Positions 56,501 to 63,843 of a stretch of 64,000 nt of DNA are shown one piece after another. The DNA comes from Flavobacterium praedii. GTDB lineage: Bacteria > Bacteroidota > Bacteroidia > Flavobacteriales > Flavobacteriaceae. The position numbers and the translations under genes were made by a program. The notes under the pieces are model-generated. The model saw only the letters and a program-made list of their open reading frames with translations. It ran no database searches and was not told the DNA's origin. The stretch spans positions 2,939,001-3,003,000 of the forward strand of contig NZ_CP113948.1 in assembly GCF_026810365.1 (NCBI RefSeq). The letters run 5' to 3'. Numbering within the stretch: position 1 is the stretch's first letter; the number at the start of each line of letters is the position of its first letter.

Positions 56501-58918
56501 TTCTAACAACATGTTTTGCCCTCTCTGTTGGCAACAATCCAAACGATTGTAAATTTTTATAAAATCTATGTTTTTTCCTGATTGAAGGTCTACTTTTATC
56601 CATTCATTGATATTTGGAGTTCCACTGTGCCAATAATTACTGATTCCAGAATTATTCCCATCAATTGCTTTTTGTGGCCCAATATTTGGTATATCATTTA
56701 AATAATTTGAACTTGAAGTAGCAGAAGCACCATTAGAAGCCAATGCCACGTTGGTTCCAGTAAAAATTTCAAACGCCTCTATCTCTGCTACCTGTTGCCA
56801 AGCATCTGCATTGACATATTTTTGAGTTAATTTTAAATAACGAACATTAGTAAGCCCTCCAGAAAGTGTAGGGGTGATGGTTCCATTATTAGATGCCGGA
56901 CACGTTTCATCAACCTTATTTGGAGTAATAGAAAATGGAGTATTTACAGTTACCGTTGCCAAACCAGACAAAACACTTGAACAAGTAGGAGCTGATTGAT
57001 ATACTGCACTAACCAAATTGTACACAAAAGTACCTGCAGTAGCAGTTAATACTGGAATTGTTGCTGTAGTATTAGCTCCTACATTTATAGTAGTATTTGT
57101 GCCTCCATTAAATGTATAAGTAATCGTAATAGGTAAACTTTGTGGATTTGTAAAAGTCACATTTGGGGAAGTTGCATTTAAACAAACCGTTGTAGTACCA
57201 CCAATAGTAGCAGTAGGAGGTGATAAAATGGCGACTAGCTGATTCGATGAATTTCCACTAGTTATTACAGGACACGAACTATTAGCACGTACTCGATAAT
57301 AATAAGTACCAACACTTAATCCCGTAACATTATAGGACGTTACAAAACCAACATTTAAACCACTATAGACTCCTACAAAACTCGAAAAAGCTGGACTTGT
57401 TGACACATCCAATATATAACTTGTGGCAGAATCAACTGTATTCCAATTTGCCGTAAAACTAGAACAACCAATATTCGTTCCAGCTGTTGATGTTGGAACG
57501 GTTAAAGCAACTGTTGAATCTGTTATTATAGCCACAACATTCGAACTATATACACATGCCGCAGAATTTACTGTTGAACCTCTAACGTTTCTTCTATAAA
57601 ATATTTGAGTAGCTACACTAGGTGAAGTTCCTTGAACCGTATAATCTTTTGCAGTAGCACCAGATATATCCGCCCAAGTATTATTATCCGTTGAAGACTG
57701 CCATTGGTATTGAACAGGTGCAATTGTATTATTACCTTGCGTAGCTACTACAGCACCCGTTAAAAGTGTCGATGTAGATGCACATCTTGTAATAGGTCCT
57801 GTTGGCGTGACCGTATTTAAACTATTTATGGTAGTAGCCGCCGGGAAAATAGTGAAATTTGAAACGTTAGATCCGTTCTTTTCGTAATAATCAAAAACCA
57901 ATTGACTGTTGCCATTTAAATAAACCAATACGTTATTATAATCTGTAGAGGATTGCTGCCTCCATGCGTCAAAAACCAATGCGCCATCAATATACAATCG
58001 AACCCCATCATCTCCTGTTATGTTTACAAAATAGCAACCCGCAGGATAGGTAGCCGGTGTAGTTTGCATTCGGTAACGAACCGAGAATGTTTCTGTACGA
58101 ACAGTTTGAGTAGTTCCAGCCGCTGTAACAGGAATGCAAGTATCACCCCCTACATAACTATTATTAAATGAAATGGTAGATCCCGAAACCGTATTGGCTT
58201 GGTTAAAATAGCCTATATAAGAAGCAAAAGCATCAGTGTCAATAGGACCAGCTGTAGCAATGGGAACACTGTTTGAAAAATTATACACATGACCTATCCA
58301 TGAATTGGTACCTGCAGCTGTTTGAGAATCTAGGTTGTTACTGCCTCCTGCATATTGTACTGTTATTGTTCCAGCAGTTCCAGAAGTTGTCGAACAATTA
58401 TTATCATTAGTGTACCTCACTAATAAATCCCCAGTAAAAGTTGCTGTCCAGGGTGAAACCGTAGCATCATTATTACCGGAGCCAGAGGCTGTCCCAACAT
58501 TTGTAGCAGTATTACTTGCATTAAAAAGTGTTATCCTTTTTGTAAAACCGGGATTCCCAGATGCAATGATGTTATATTTAAGTCCACTTATCACTTTCAC
58601 GGCGACGTAGTTTCCTACCCCTACACCCGTAAATTGAACTGATCCAAAAACATTGTTACTAAATTCTGTATTATAACAAATATTACTTGTGCTTCCAGAC
58701 TGAGAACCGCCAAAAGAACATTGACTATAACCATGCAATTGAACAAAAAATAGTAAAAATAAAATAACTACTAACTTCAATGAAGCAGTATTTTTATTTA
58801 CTAGATTATCCAATATTTTATAGTGATTTTTAACCTGTAAAAAAAAGAAAACTATTTCTTTAAATTTAGCATACAGAGAAGAAAAAAAAGCAGTAAATAA
58901 AAGTAAAAATCTATTCAT
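53570..58918 (-). CDS. Giant T9SS surface protein with PA14, F5/8C, Ig-like domains and a Pro-Val stalk
   Basis: Secreted protein of 1782 residues. The signal peptide follows an unusual 45-residue extension (hydrophobic core LKLVVILFLLFF, ending GYSQ at 66). Visible domains are a PA14-like domain (about 205-345; GCYFVNITGDDGVRLYIDG), FN3-like and Ig-like regions, a discoidin/F5-8C-like domain (about 690-830; AIDGNNSGISNYWHSG), a BIG2-like domain (about 885-965), another FN3 (about 970-1065), the 450-residue module shared with the 809-residue neighbour (about 1065-1543), a stalk of 24 PPVVVV/D units (about 1548-1690) and a T9SS-like C-terminus. PA14 and discoidin domains suggest carbohydrate binding; the role is inferred to be adhesion. 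Confidence 0.87.
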   Translation of the reverse strand: MNRFLLLFTAFFSSLYAKFKEIVFFFLQVKNHYKILDNLVNKNTASLKLVVILFLLFFVQLHGYSQCSFGGSQSGSTSNICYNTEFSNNVFGSVQFTGVGVGNYVAVKVISGLKYNIIASGNPGFTKRITLFNASNTATNVGTASGSGNNDATVSPWTATFTGDLLVRYTNDNNCSTTSGTAGTITVQYAGGSNNLDSQTAAGTNSWIGHVYNFSNSVPIATAGPIDTDAFASYIGYFNQANTVSGSTISFNNSYVGGDTCIPVTAAGTTQTVRTETFSVRYRMQTTPATYPAGCYFVNITGDDGVRLYIDGALVFDAWRQQSSTDYNNVLVYLNGNSQLVFDYYEKNGSNVSNFTIFPAATTINSLNTVTPTGPITRCASTSTLLTGAVVATQGNNTIAPVQYQWQSSTDNNTWADISGATAKDYTVQGTSPSVATQIFYRRNVRGSTVNSAACVYSSNVVAIITDSTVALTVPTSTAGTNIGCSSFTANWNTVDSATSYILDVSTSPAFSSFVGVYSGLNVGFVTSYNVTGLSVGTYYYRVRANSSCPVITSGNSSNQLVAILSPPTATIGGTTTVCLNATSPNVTFTNPQSLPITITYTFNGGTNTTINVGANTTATIPVLTATAGTFVYNLVSAVYQSAPTCSSVLSGLATVTVNTPFSITPNKVDETCPASNNGTITPTLSGGLTNVRYLKLTQKYVNADAWQQVAEIEAFEIFTGTNVALASNGASATSSSNYLNDIPNIGPQKAIDGNNSGISNYWHSGTPNINEWIKVDLQSGKNIDFIKIYNRLDCCQQRGQNMLLELFDVSNNLLYSKTIDLYQSGANVPVNVNVLDVSWTDNATTLSRTALDSGTYTLNSVDAVGCSDSLPINITSISPNASIASVSGISNLCVTETTTYAINTVVLGGGTGAWSSSDTAVATVNTIGLVTGVSAGTTNIIYTITGGCGGSVSAQQAVQVNSTPVAPVLNNVVLNCGDISANATWTPIPNIANYRFDVSTDPLFLTFIPGYQNISVSPSLNPTESVIVNGLTPGVTYYARARAVSSCGTPSLNSNTATISVPITTTTDGGLTWDNLAPNNTKKAVFAIGSSSSVTMVTPINACSVQINPGVNVVVGTPVGSAGYLVDKNSNAILHIENGLTVDPSSTLTFENNSSLIQVNDNAVNNGKIIYRRNSTAMKNFDYTYWSSPVTGQTAKLLSPNTLADKYYRYDCNADNWTFDDGMMKPGVGYIIRVPKPNFWPIPTAPTYIQSVQFEGTPNNKILPLAVGPIGHGNLIGNPYPSAMSADDFMAANSNELDGTIYLWTHNTVITNNQYSSSDFAAYNGVGGTNTMGNYIDNNNNGKFDAGDVRQDINKPDGNIAAGQSFFVNSLPGLGSDGFVTFDNKMRVDDSGKNAQFYRGTKSKSSSKEKNRVWLNLTNKQGAFKQMLVGYVSGATLGLDKAFDGVSFDGNDYIDFYSVNENMNLVIQGRPVPFVNTDKVPLGYKTNVDGNFTISIDQVDGVLVNQDVYIEDTESHLIQNLKQGPYTFTTLKGTFNNRFILRYTDNIVVVVPPVVVDPPVVVVPPVVVDPPVVVVPPVVVDPPVVVVPPVVVDPPVVVDPPVVVDPPIVVDPPVVVVPPVVVDPPVVVVPPVVVDPPIVVVPPVVIDPPVVVVPPVVVDPPIVVVPPVVIDPPVVVVPPVVVDPPVVVDPSSPNLENPSFTKVEKALVVSVKDHQIKINSFEMTMAKVMVYDLRGRLLYQNNAVNSNEFIVPDLNASDQFLIVMTQLIEGKWVTKEIIYKN
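53849..54275. repeat. 18-bp minisatellite encoding a Pro-Val-Asp stalk
   Basis: About 24 in-frame 18-bp units encode PPVVVV, PPVVVD and PPIVVD hexads. Most variation is between the Asp and Val codons in position 6, arranged largely in alternation. Expected to form an extended, stiff spacer; length variation by slippage is likely. Confidence 0.93.
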
Positions 58919-59469
58919 AATATTTTGGGGTATAGTGTCTAAATCACTAAAAAAAAGGTTTTTCCCAAATTATATAGCAACTATATAGTTTAAAAAAAAC
59001 TTTTTGTGATCAAATTAGTTTTACAAAGGCAAAACCACGTAAAAATACGTGCCAAAATTAATCATTTAAATTTACCAATAAAATAATACCTTCGATAAAA
59101 GCGGTAATATTTAGTTAAATAACTGTTTTGAAAATATTTTGTAGTATTTTTATATTTAAAAATTCAATCCATATACCAATATTAAAAATTGATTAACTGT
59201 TTGAAATAAAACTATTTAAAAAACAATCCAAAAATTGAATTGAATAAAAAACCTACTTAAACTATAGAACTCTTTCTATTTACTGTATTAAAACATTGAA
59301 ATACCATGTTTTGATTTAAAAAAAGGGAATCCTGATTACTTATACTCGATTCATTTCTAATAAAAAATCTCCATTTAAAATAAAGCAACCCAAAAAATTA
59401 ATTTCTAACTTTTACCACAAAACGTGTTTTATTTTAAAATAAACAACTCCTTTTTAAACTGAAAGAATC

Positions 59470-59508
59470 TATAACATTTGGCCGCTTGACGATATGGCGG
59501 ATTAAGGA
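59470..59508 (-). repeat. attC-like inverted-repeat site, left copy
   Basis: On the minus strand it reads CCGCCATATCGTCAAGCGG followed by CCAAATGTTATA. It is similar to the right copy at 59732-59766 and lies in the opposite orientation. Confidence 0.4.
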
Positions 59509-59731
59509 AGCCTAAACTTTCGGTTAATCCCAAATTCAGCATTAGACATTATTACGCAGAGTCACACGAAGAATTCGCAAAGAATCTCAAAATTTTTTAA
59601 GCTCCATTCAAAGAATTCGATTTCACTTTGTGCGTCTTTTCGAATCCTTTGCGACTCTTTTTGAAATTTTTCCTATTGCGGAATCTCGTTTAATGACTAA
59701 TTTTACAAGTACAAAACTGTCTTTAAATTAA

Positions 59732-59766
59732 GCCTAAACCCGCTATATTGCCAAACGGAGGTTATG
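59732..59766 (+). repeat. attC-like inverted-repeat site, right copy
   Basis: Reads GCCTAAACCCGC, TATATTGCCAAACGG, then AGGTTATG. Its ends (CCTAAACCCG and CGGAGGTTATG) are imperfectly complementary, the general build of integron attC sites. It lies 10 bp beyond the parE stop codon, where a cassette recombination site would be expected. Similarity to true attC is limited. Confidence 0.4.
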
Positions 59767-59775
59767 TAAGATTCC

Positions 59776-60069
59776 TTATAGTCTACTTTTTAAATCCATC
59801 ATTCCATCAAGAATTCTTGCGATTTCTATTTCGTTCATTGATATAATTGAGTAGAAGATAATATGTTCACCTGATTTAATACCTAAAATTCCTTTCGTAA
59901 CTATATCATAGTTTCTACCAAGTTCCGGGTTATTTGCTAGATCATCACATGATGCCATAAGTAAATCATAATACTTTTCAGCTTGCATTTCAGACCAAGT
60001 TTCGATTGTATAATCCCAAATTTCAGTTAAGTCATCAACAGCTTTATATGTTAAATAATATTTAGCCAT
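59776..60069 (-). CDS. parE: ParE/RelE-family toxin
   Basis: Toxin of a type II toxin-antitoxin pair (97 residues). It has the ParE fold signature: YYLTYKAVDDLTEIWDYTIETWS at the start (AxxDLxxIWxY), a central LANNPELGRNYD and the closing FYSIISMNEIEIARILDGMMDL. ParE toxins poison DNA gyrase; that target is family knowledge and not shown here. It overlaps the antitoxin gene by 8 bp, so the two are translationally coupled. Confidence 0.9.
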   Translation of the reverse strand: MAKYYLTYKAVDDLTEIWDYTIETWSEMQAEKYYDLLMASCDDLANNPELGRNYDIVTKGILGIKSGEHIIFYSIISMNEIEIARILDGMMDLKSRL

Positions 60070-60313
60070 TTGATATTTTTCTTGCTTTTAAAACGTTAAG
60101 ATGTTTTTTAGCATCAAAATCTACTGCCCGACCACTTTCAATTCCATCTTTAATCGCTTTTCTTAAAGCTACAATTTTATTTTCCTCATCTTCTAAAAGA
60201 CGAAGACCAGCTCTGACAACTTCGCTTGCGTTATTGAATCTCCCATCATTTACACTGTGTTCGATAAAACTTTCGAAATGATTACCGAGCGATATAGAAG
60301 TATTTCGTCCCAT
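60062..60313 (-). CDS. parD: ParD-family antitoxin
   Basis: Antitoxin of 83 residues with an N-terminal ribbon-helix-helix DNA-binding domain (MGRNTSISLGNHFESFIEHSVNDGRFNNASEVVRAGLRLLE) and a C-terminal toxin-binding tail. It precedes and overlaps parE, the standard order. A palindromic site 15 bp upstream of its start is a fitting autoregulatory operator. Confidence 0.91.
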   Translation of the reverse strand: MGRNTSISLGNHFESFIEHSVNDGRFNNASEVVRAGLRLLEDEENKIVALRKAIKDGIESGRAVDFDAKKHLNVLKARKISNG

Positions 60314-60327
60314 AATTTTTTTTAGCT

Positions 60328-60350
60328 AAGTTACCAAAATATGGTAACTT
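60328..60350. promoter_or_regulatory. Candidate ParD operator
   Basis: AAGTTACC and GGTAACTT form a perfect 8-bp inverted repeat with a 7-bp AT spacer, 15 bp before the parD ATG. This fits binding by a ribbon-helix-helix dimer of dimers. Confidence 0.65.
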
Positions 60351-60493
60351 TTCAAATTATTCCGTTTTTTTTTGAAATATTATATAACTTTATGATAAAA
60401 AAAAACTCCAAAATTTTCAACAAGTAAGTTCAAGAACCAAACACTTATTATTTTAGAATAATAAAAAAGCAAAATACATTCTTACCAAAATCA

Positions 60494-60501
60494 TACATTT
60501 G
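60494..60501 (+). promoter_or_regulatory. Promoter -7 element of recX
   Basis: TACATTTG matches TAnnTTTG, 31 bp before the recX ATG. Confidence 0.55.
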
Positions 60502-60532
60502 TCAAAACAATTATACGATAATCCCCCTTTTG

Positions 60533-61012
60533 ATGAAAGAAGTCTATTCCCTCAAAGAAGCAAAATTAAAAATAGAGCATTTTTGTGCTTATCAAGAACG
60601 GTGTCACGAAGAAGTGGTTTCGAAATTATGGAGTATGAAATTGGACCAAAATGAAATAGACGAAGTTATTGTACATCTTATTGAACACAATTTTCTGAAC
60701 GAAGCTCGATTTGCCTGTAGTTTTGCAAGAGGAAAACACCGCATCAAACATTGGGGAAAAATAAGGATTACCAATGAATTGAAGATGCGAAAAATCAATA
60801 AAACCCTGATTAACTTGGCATTAAAAGAAATTACACCTGAAGAATATTTGGAAACATTTGAGAACCTAGCCGAAAGAAATTGGAAATCCATTTCAGAAAC
60901 TAATGCCCTCAAAAAGCGAAAGAAATTTTGCGATTATATGCTACGCCGTGGTTTTGAGAGTAACTTGATTTATGATAAAGTACGGGAGTTGGAGAATGGG
61001 AATACCGATTAA
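60533..61012 (+). CDS. recX: Regulatory protein RecX
   Basis: RecA modulator of 159 residues built of three-helix repeats. Visible are YSLKEAKLKIEHFCAYQERCHEEV, NEARFACSFARGKHRIKHWGKIRI with the conserved FxxxFxRGK pattern, and the C-terminal FCDYMLRRGFESNLIYDKV. The first ATG (60533) is taken as start; a TTG directly before it is also in frame. It stands alone, without recA nearby. Confidence 0.9.
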   Translation: MKEVYSLKEAKLKIEHFCAYQERCHEEVVSKLWSMKLDQNEIDEVIVHLIEHNFLNEARFACSFARGKHRIKHWGKIRITNELKMRKINKTLINLALKEITPEEYLETFENLAERNWKSISETNALKKRKKFCDYMLRRGFESNLIYDKVRELENGNTD

Positions 61013-61024
61013 AAAGATTCAATT

Positions 61025-61187
61025 TCGCAAAGATTCACAAAGAAAAAGCGCGAAGAAGCACAAAAAAAAACAGCAACCCTATTTAAACCATTAAGAAATT
61101 AAGATTCATTCAGACTCAATGCTTAATAAATCTTAATTTCTTAATGGTTTTTGTGTTTCTCTGCGAAACCTTCGTGAATCTTTGCGC
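61025..61187. repeat. Nested long inverted repeat between recX and the KS gene
   Basis: The inner arms (61085-61106 and 61129-61150, core CATTAAGAAATTAAGATT) are perfectly complementary over 22 bp with a 22-nt loop. The outer arms (about 61025-61065 and 61150-61187; GCAAAGATTCAC against GTGAATCTTTGC) continue the symmetry imperfectly. It could act as terminator for both convergent genes or be a dispersed element. Confidence 0.8.
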
Positions 61188-61200
61188 TATAACCCTCTTC

Positions 61201-62373
61201 TTACAAACTCAAAAGCACACTCACTGCATTTCCTCCAAAACCAACGGCATTGACTAATACCTTTTTGATTACCCTTTTAGAGTTTTGAACTCTGAAAGGA
61301 TTAGAATCATCAAGAAAAGGCACCCCAATAAACTGATTCTTTTGCATCATCAAAATGGCCATTTCCATACTCAAAATACCCGAAGCTCCAAAAGTATGTC
61401 CAATTTTCCATTTATTGGTAGTCAATAATGGCAACCTATCACCGAAGACTTTCTCAATGGCTCTAAACTCGGTTAAATCACCTTTTATAGTTCCAGGAGC
61501 ATGCATTACGATCGCATCTACTTCTGAAATTGCTGTATTTTCCAAAGCCATTTTCATCGATTTCTGAAAACACGTAGCTTCTGCCGAAATCGAAATATTA
61601 TGCTCCAAAATTTCTGTTGCATAACCAATACCCTCAATATAAGCCAGTGCATTTTCTTTTTTCCCAATTTCGAGGCAACACACTCCAGCGCCTTCACCCA
61701 AAATCATAGTATTTTGTTTTTTATCCAAATCCAAAGCACGATTCGGATATTGTTCTTCACTTTTAGAATAAATTTTCAACGCCCGCATTTGTCCAATTGT
61801 AAAATCGGTCAAAGGCGCTTCACTCCCACCTACCAAAAATTTATCAGCCATACCCGCTCTCAACCATGCCACTCCATTAAGTATTGCATGCAAAGCTGTT
61901 GAACATGTGATAGAATGTGAAATTTCAGGCCCTGTACTTTGCAAATCATGTGCCACCCAAGAGGAAATATTCCCCAAGGTAGTTGTTGGCGAAGCTAAAG
62001 TTTGAGCTTTACCCGTTTCTAAATACTCCTGAAAATGCTTTTCGAATAAATCGGTTGCACCACGAGAAGAACCAATGTTAATTCCAAAAATAGCTTCTTT
62101 TGACCAACCTGATTTCTCTATAGCAGAGCGAGAAGCAACCATCGCATACAAAACCGATTTATCCAAAGCTTTGTATTTTATATCAGATTGCCTCAATAAC
62201 TCAACTTCTGCTTTAGAAGTAGTATCAAGAGCAGCAACTAATGTCTCATTATGATCTAAAAATTGTGTGGAGAAACAAGGATTTTCCGTTAGATAATTTT
62301 CCCAAATGATATCGGATGAATTTCCTAAAGACGAAATGGAAGCTATAGCGGTAATGGAGATAGTTTGTGACAA
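61201..62373 (-). CDS. Beta-ketoacyl-ACP synthase (FabF-like), biotin-cluster associated
   Basis: Thiolase-fold condensing enzyme of 390 residues. The catalytic Cys-His-His triad is C157 in SITCSTALHA, H291 in VMHAPGT and H326 in KIGHTFGASG; GEGAG and GFGGNAVS are also conserved. The length is slightly short of typical FabF (about 410). It follows bioA by 163 bp in the same direction. This position suggests a part in building the pimeloyl chain for biotin, but a role in another fatty-acid or pigment pathway cannot be excluded. Confidence 0.85.
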   Translation of the reverse strand: MSQTISITAIASISSLGNSSDIIWENYLTENPCFSTQFLDHNETLVAALDTTSKAEVELLRQSDIKYKALDKSVLYAMVASRSAIEKSGWSKEAIFGINIGSSRGATDLFEKHFQEYLETGKAQTLASPTTTLGNISSWVAHDLQSTGPEISHSITCSTALHAILNGVAWLRAGMADKFLVGGSEAPLTDFTIGQMRALKIYSKSEEQYPNRALDLDKKQNTMILGEGAGVCCLEIGKKENALAYIEGIGYATEILEHNISISAEATCFQKSMKMALENTAISEVDAIVMHAPGTIKGDLTEFRAIEKVFGDRLPLLTTNKWKIGHTFGASGILSMEMAILMMQKNQFIGVPFLDDSNPFRVQNSKRVIKKVLVNAVGFGGNAVSVLLSL

Positions 62374-62536
62374 AATATTCAGTTCTTATTTTACTGCAAA
62401 GGTCGCAAAGTTTTATGCAAAGTCTGCAACTGAATACACTTTTATAACAACAGAATAAAACAAATTGTTACAATTATAAAGTCAAAAACAGTTTGCGATA
62501 CTTTGATACTCCTTTGTTTCTCTTTGCGAAATAATT

Positions 62537-63841
62537 TTACGCTATTTCCAATGCTTTTTCGACTACTTCATACACTATTTGCAATTGTGCATCCGTAATG
62601 ACATAAGGAGGCAAAATGTAAACAATATTCCCAACAGGACGCAAAATCACACCATTTGCAATAAAAAAATCATAAAGTTTGTTGCGCAATGTCCCATAAT
62701 AACTTGCTGAAGATTCTGTTTTTATTTCTAAAGCAAAAATAACTCCTAACACTCGAGTCACAGTAACCATTGGGTGATTTTCAATTCGCATTTTAAATTC
62801 CAAATGCCTTTTATTTATGCGAACTAAATTATTTTGCATAACATCCGTTTCCAACAAAGTCAAACTAGCCAAGGCCGCCGCACAACCCGTAGGATTTGCC
62901 GTAAAAGTATGGCCATGAAAAAGTGCTTTATTGATATCGTCATCATAAAAAGCGTCAAAAAGAGCTGAAGTAAAAGTCGTTATCGCCATAGGAATGGTTC
63001 CTCCAGTCAACGCTTTGGACAAACAAATCATATCTGGTTTTTGTGTCAAATAATCACAGGCAAACGTTTTTCCCGTTTTTCCAAATCCCGTCATCACTTC
63101 ATCTGCAATTGTCAGAATATTATTTTCTAGACAAATTTGAAGCAATTGATCCAATGCTTCGGGTTCATACATCACCATTCCAGCAGCACCTTGCACCAAG
63201 GGTTCAAATATAAAGCCCGCGCAATTATTGTTTTTAATGACTTCACGCAACGTATCAAAACTAATTTGCTCCTGTCCTTCTAACGGAACCGGAATCCGAA
63301 CCACATCAATAAACATTCCTTGAAATGCCTGTGTATAAAACGATATTCCGCTGGCAGCCATCGCCGCAAAAGTGTCACCGTGAAAAGCATTTTCAAAAGC
63401 AATAATCGTCGTTCTCTTTTCGCCTTTATTATAGAAATACTGCAAAGCCACTTTGATGGCAACTTCAACAGATGTCGAGCCATTATCAGAGAAAAAAACT
63501 TTCTTTTGATTATCAGGCAAAATAGCTAATAGCTTTTCGGCCAAAATAATGGCTGGTTCATGAGTAAATCCGCCAAACAAAACGTGTTCTAAAGTTGTCA
63601 ATTGCTTGTAAATCGCATCGGCAATGAATTTATTGGAATGTCCATAAGGATTGACCCACCAAGAGGCGATGGCATCAATATATTCTTTTTGATTTTCATC
63701 CCAAAGCAAAGCCCCTTCCCCTTTCGTTATAGCAATAGGAAGTGCTGCCGTTTTGTGCTGCGTATAAGGGTGCCAAAGATATTGGCTGTCTCTTTCGATT
63801 AGCCCCCTAGCCCCCAAAGGGAAAATATTTGTAGTACTCAT
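62537..63841 (-). CDS. bioA: Adenosylmethionine-8-amino-7-oxononanoate aminotransferase
   Basis: PLP-dependent class III aminotransferase (434 residues) making 7,8-diaminopelargonic acid. Conserved features are LWHPYTQHK at 22-30, WWVNPYGHSN at 61-70, FFSDNGSTSVEVAIK at 116-130, DEVMTGFGKTG at 247-257 and the PLP lysine K276 in CLSKALTGG. Residues about 4-15 (TNIFPLGARGLI) are encoded by a C/G-rich dispersed repeat, an unusual N-terminal extension before the normal start of homology. It begins two bases after the bioD stop codon. Confidence 0.96.
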   Translation of the reverse strand: MSTTNIFPLGARGLIERDSQYLWHPYTQHKTAALPIAITKGEGALLWDENQKEYIDAIASWWVNPYGHSNKFIADAIYKQLTTLEHVLFGGFTHEPAIILAEKLLAILPDNQKKVFFSDNGSTSVEVAIKVALQYFYNKGEKRTTIIAFENAFHGDTFAAMAASGISFYTQAFQGMFIDVVRIPVPLEGQEQISFDTLREVIKNNNCAGFIFEPLVQGAAGMVMYEPEALDQLLQICLENNILTIADEVMTGFGKTGKTFACDYLTQKPDMICLSKALTGGTIPMAITTFTSALFDAFYDDDINKALFHGHTFTANPTGCAAALASLTLLETDVMQNNLVRINKRHLEFKMRIENHPMVTVTRVLGVIFALEIKTESSASYYGTLRNKLYDFFIANGVILRPVGNIVYILPPYVITDAQLQIVYEVVEKALEIA

Positions 63842-63843
63842 AA

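Larger units (their letters stand above)
58919..59775. other. Gene-free region between the surface-protein gene and parDE
   Basis: 857 bp with no credible gene. The right 300 bp hold two related inverted-repeat sites in opposite orientation (59470-59508 and 59732-59766) around a CGCAGAGTCACACGAAGAATT block that recurs in degenerate inverted form (TTTGCGACTC). Confidence 0.55.
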
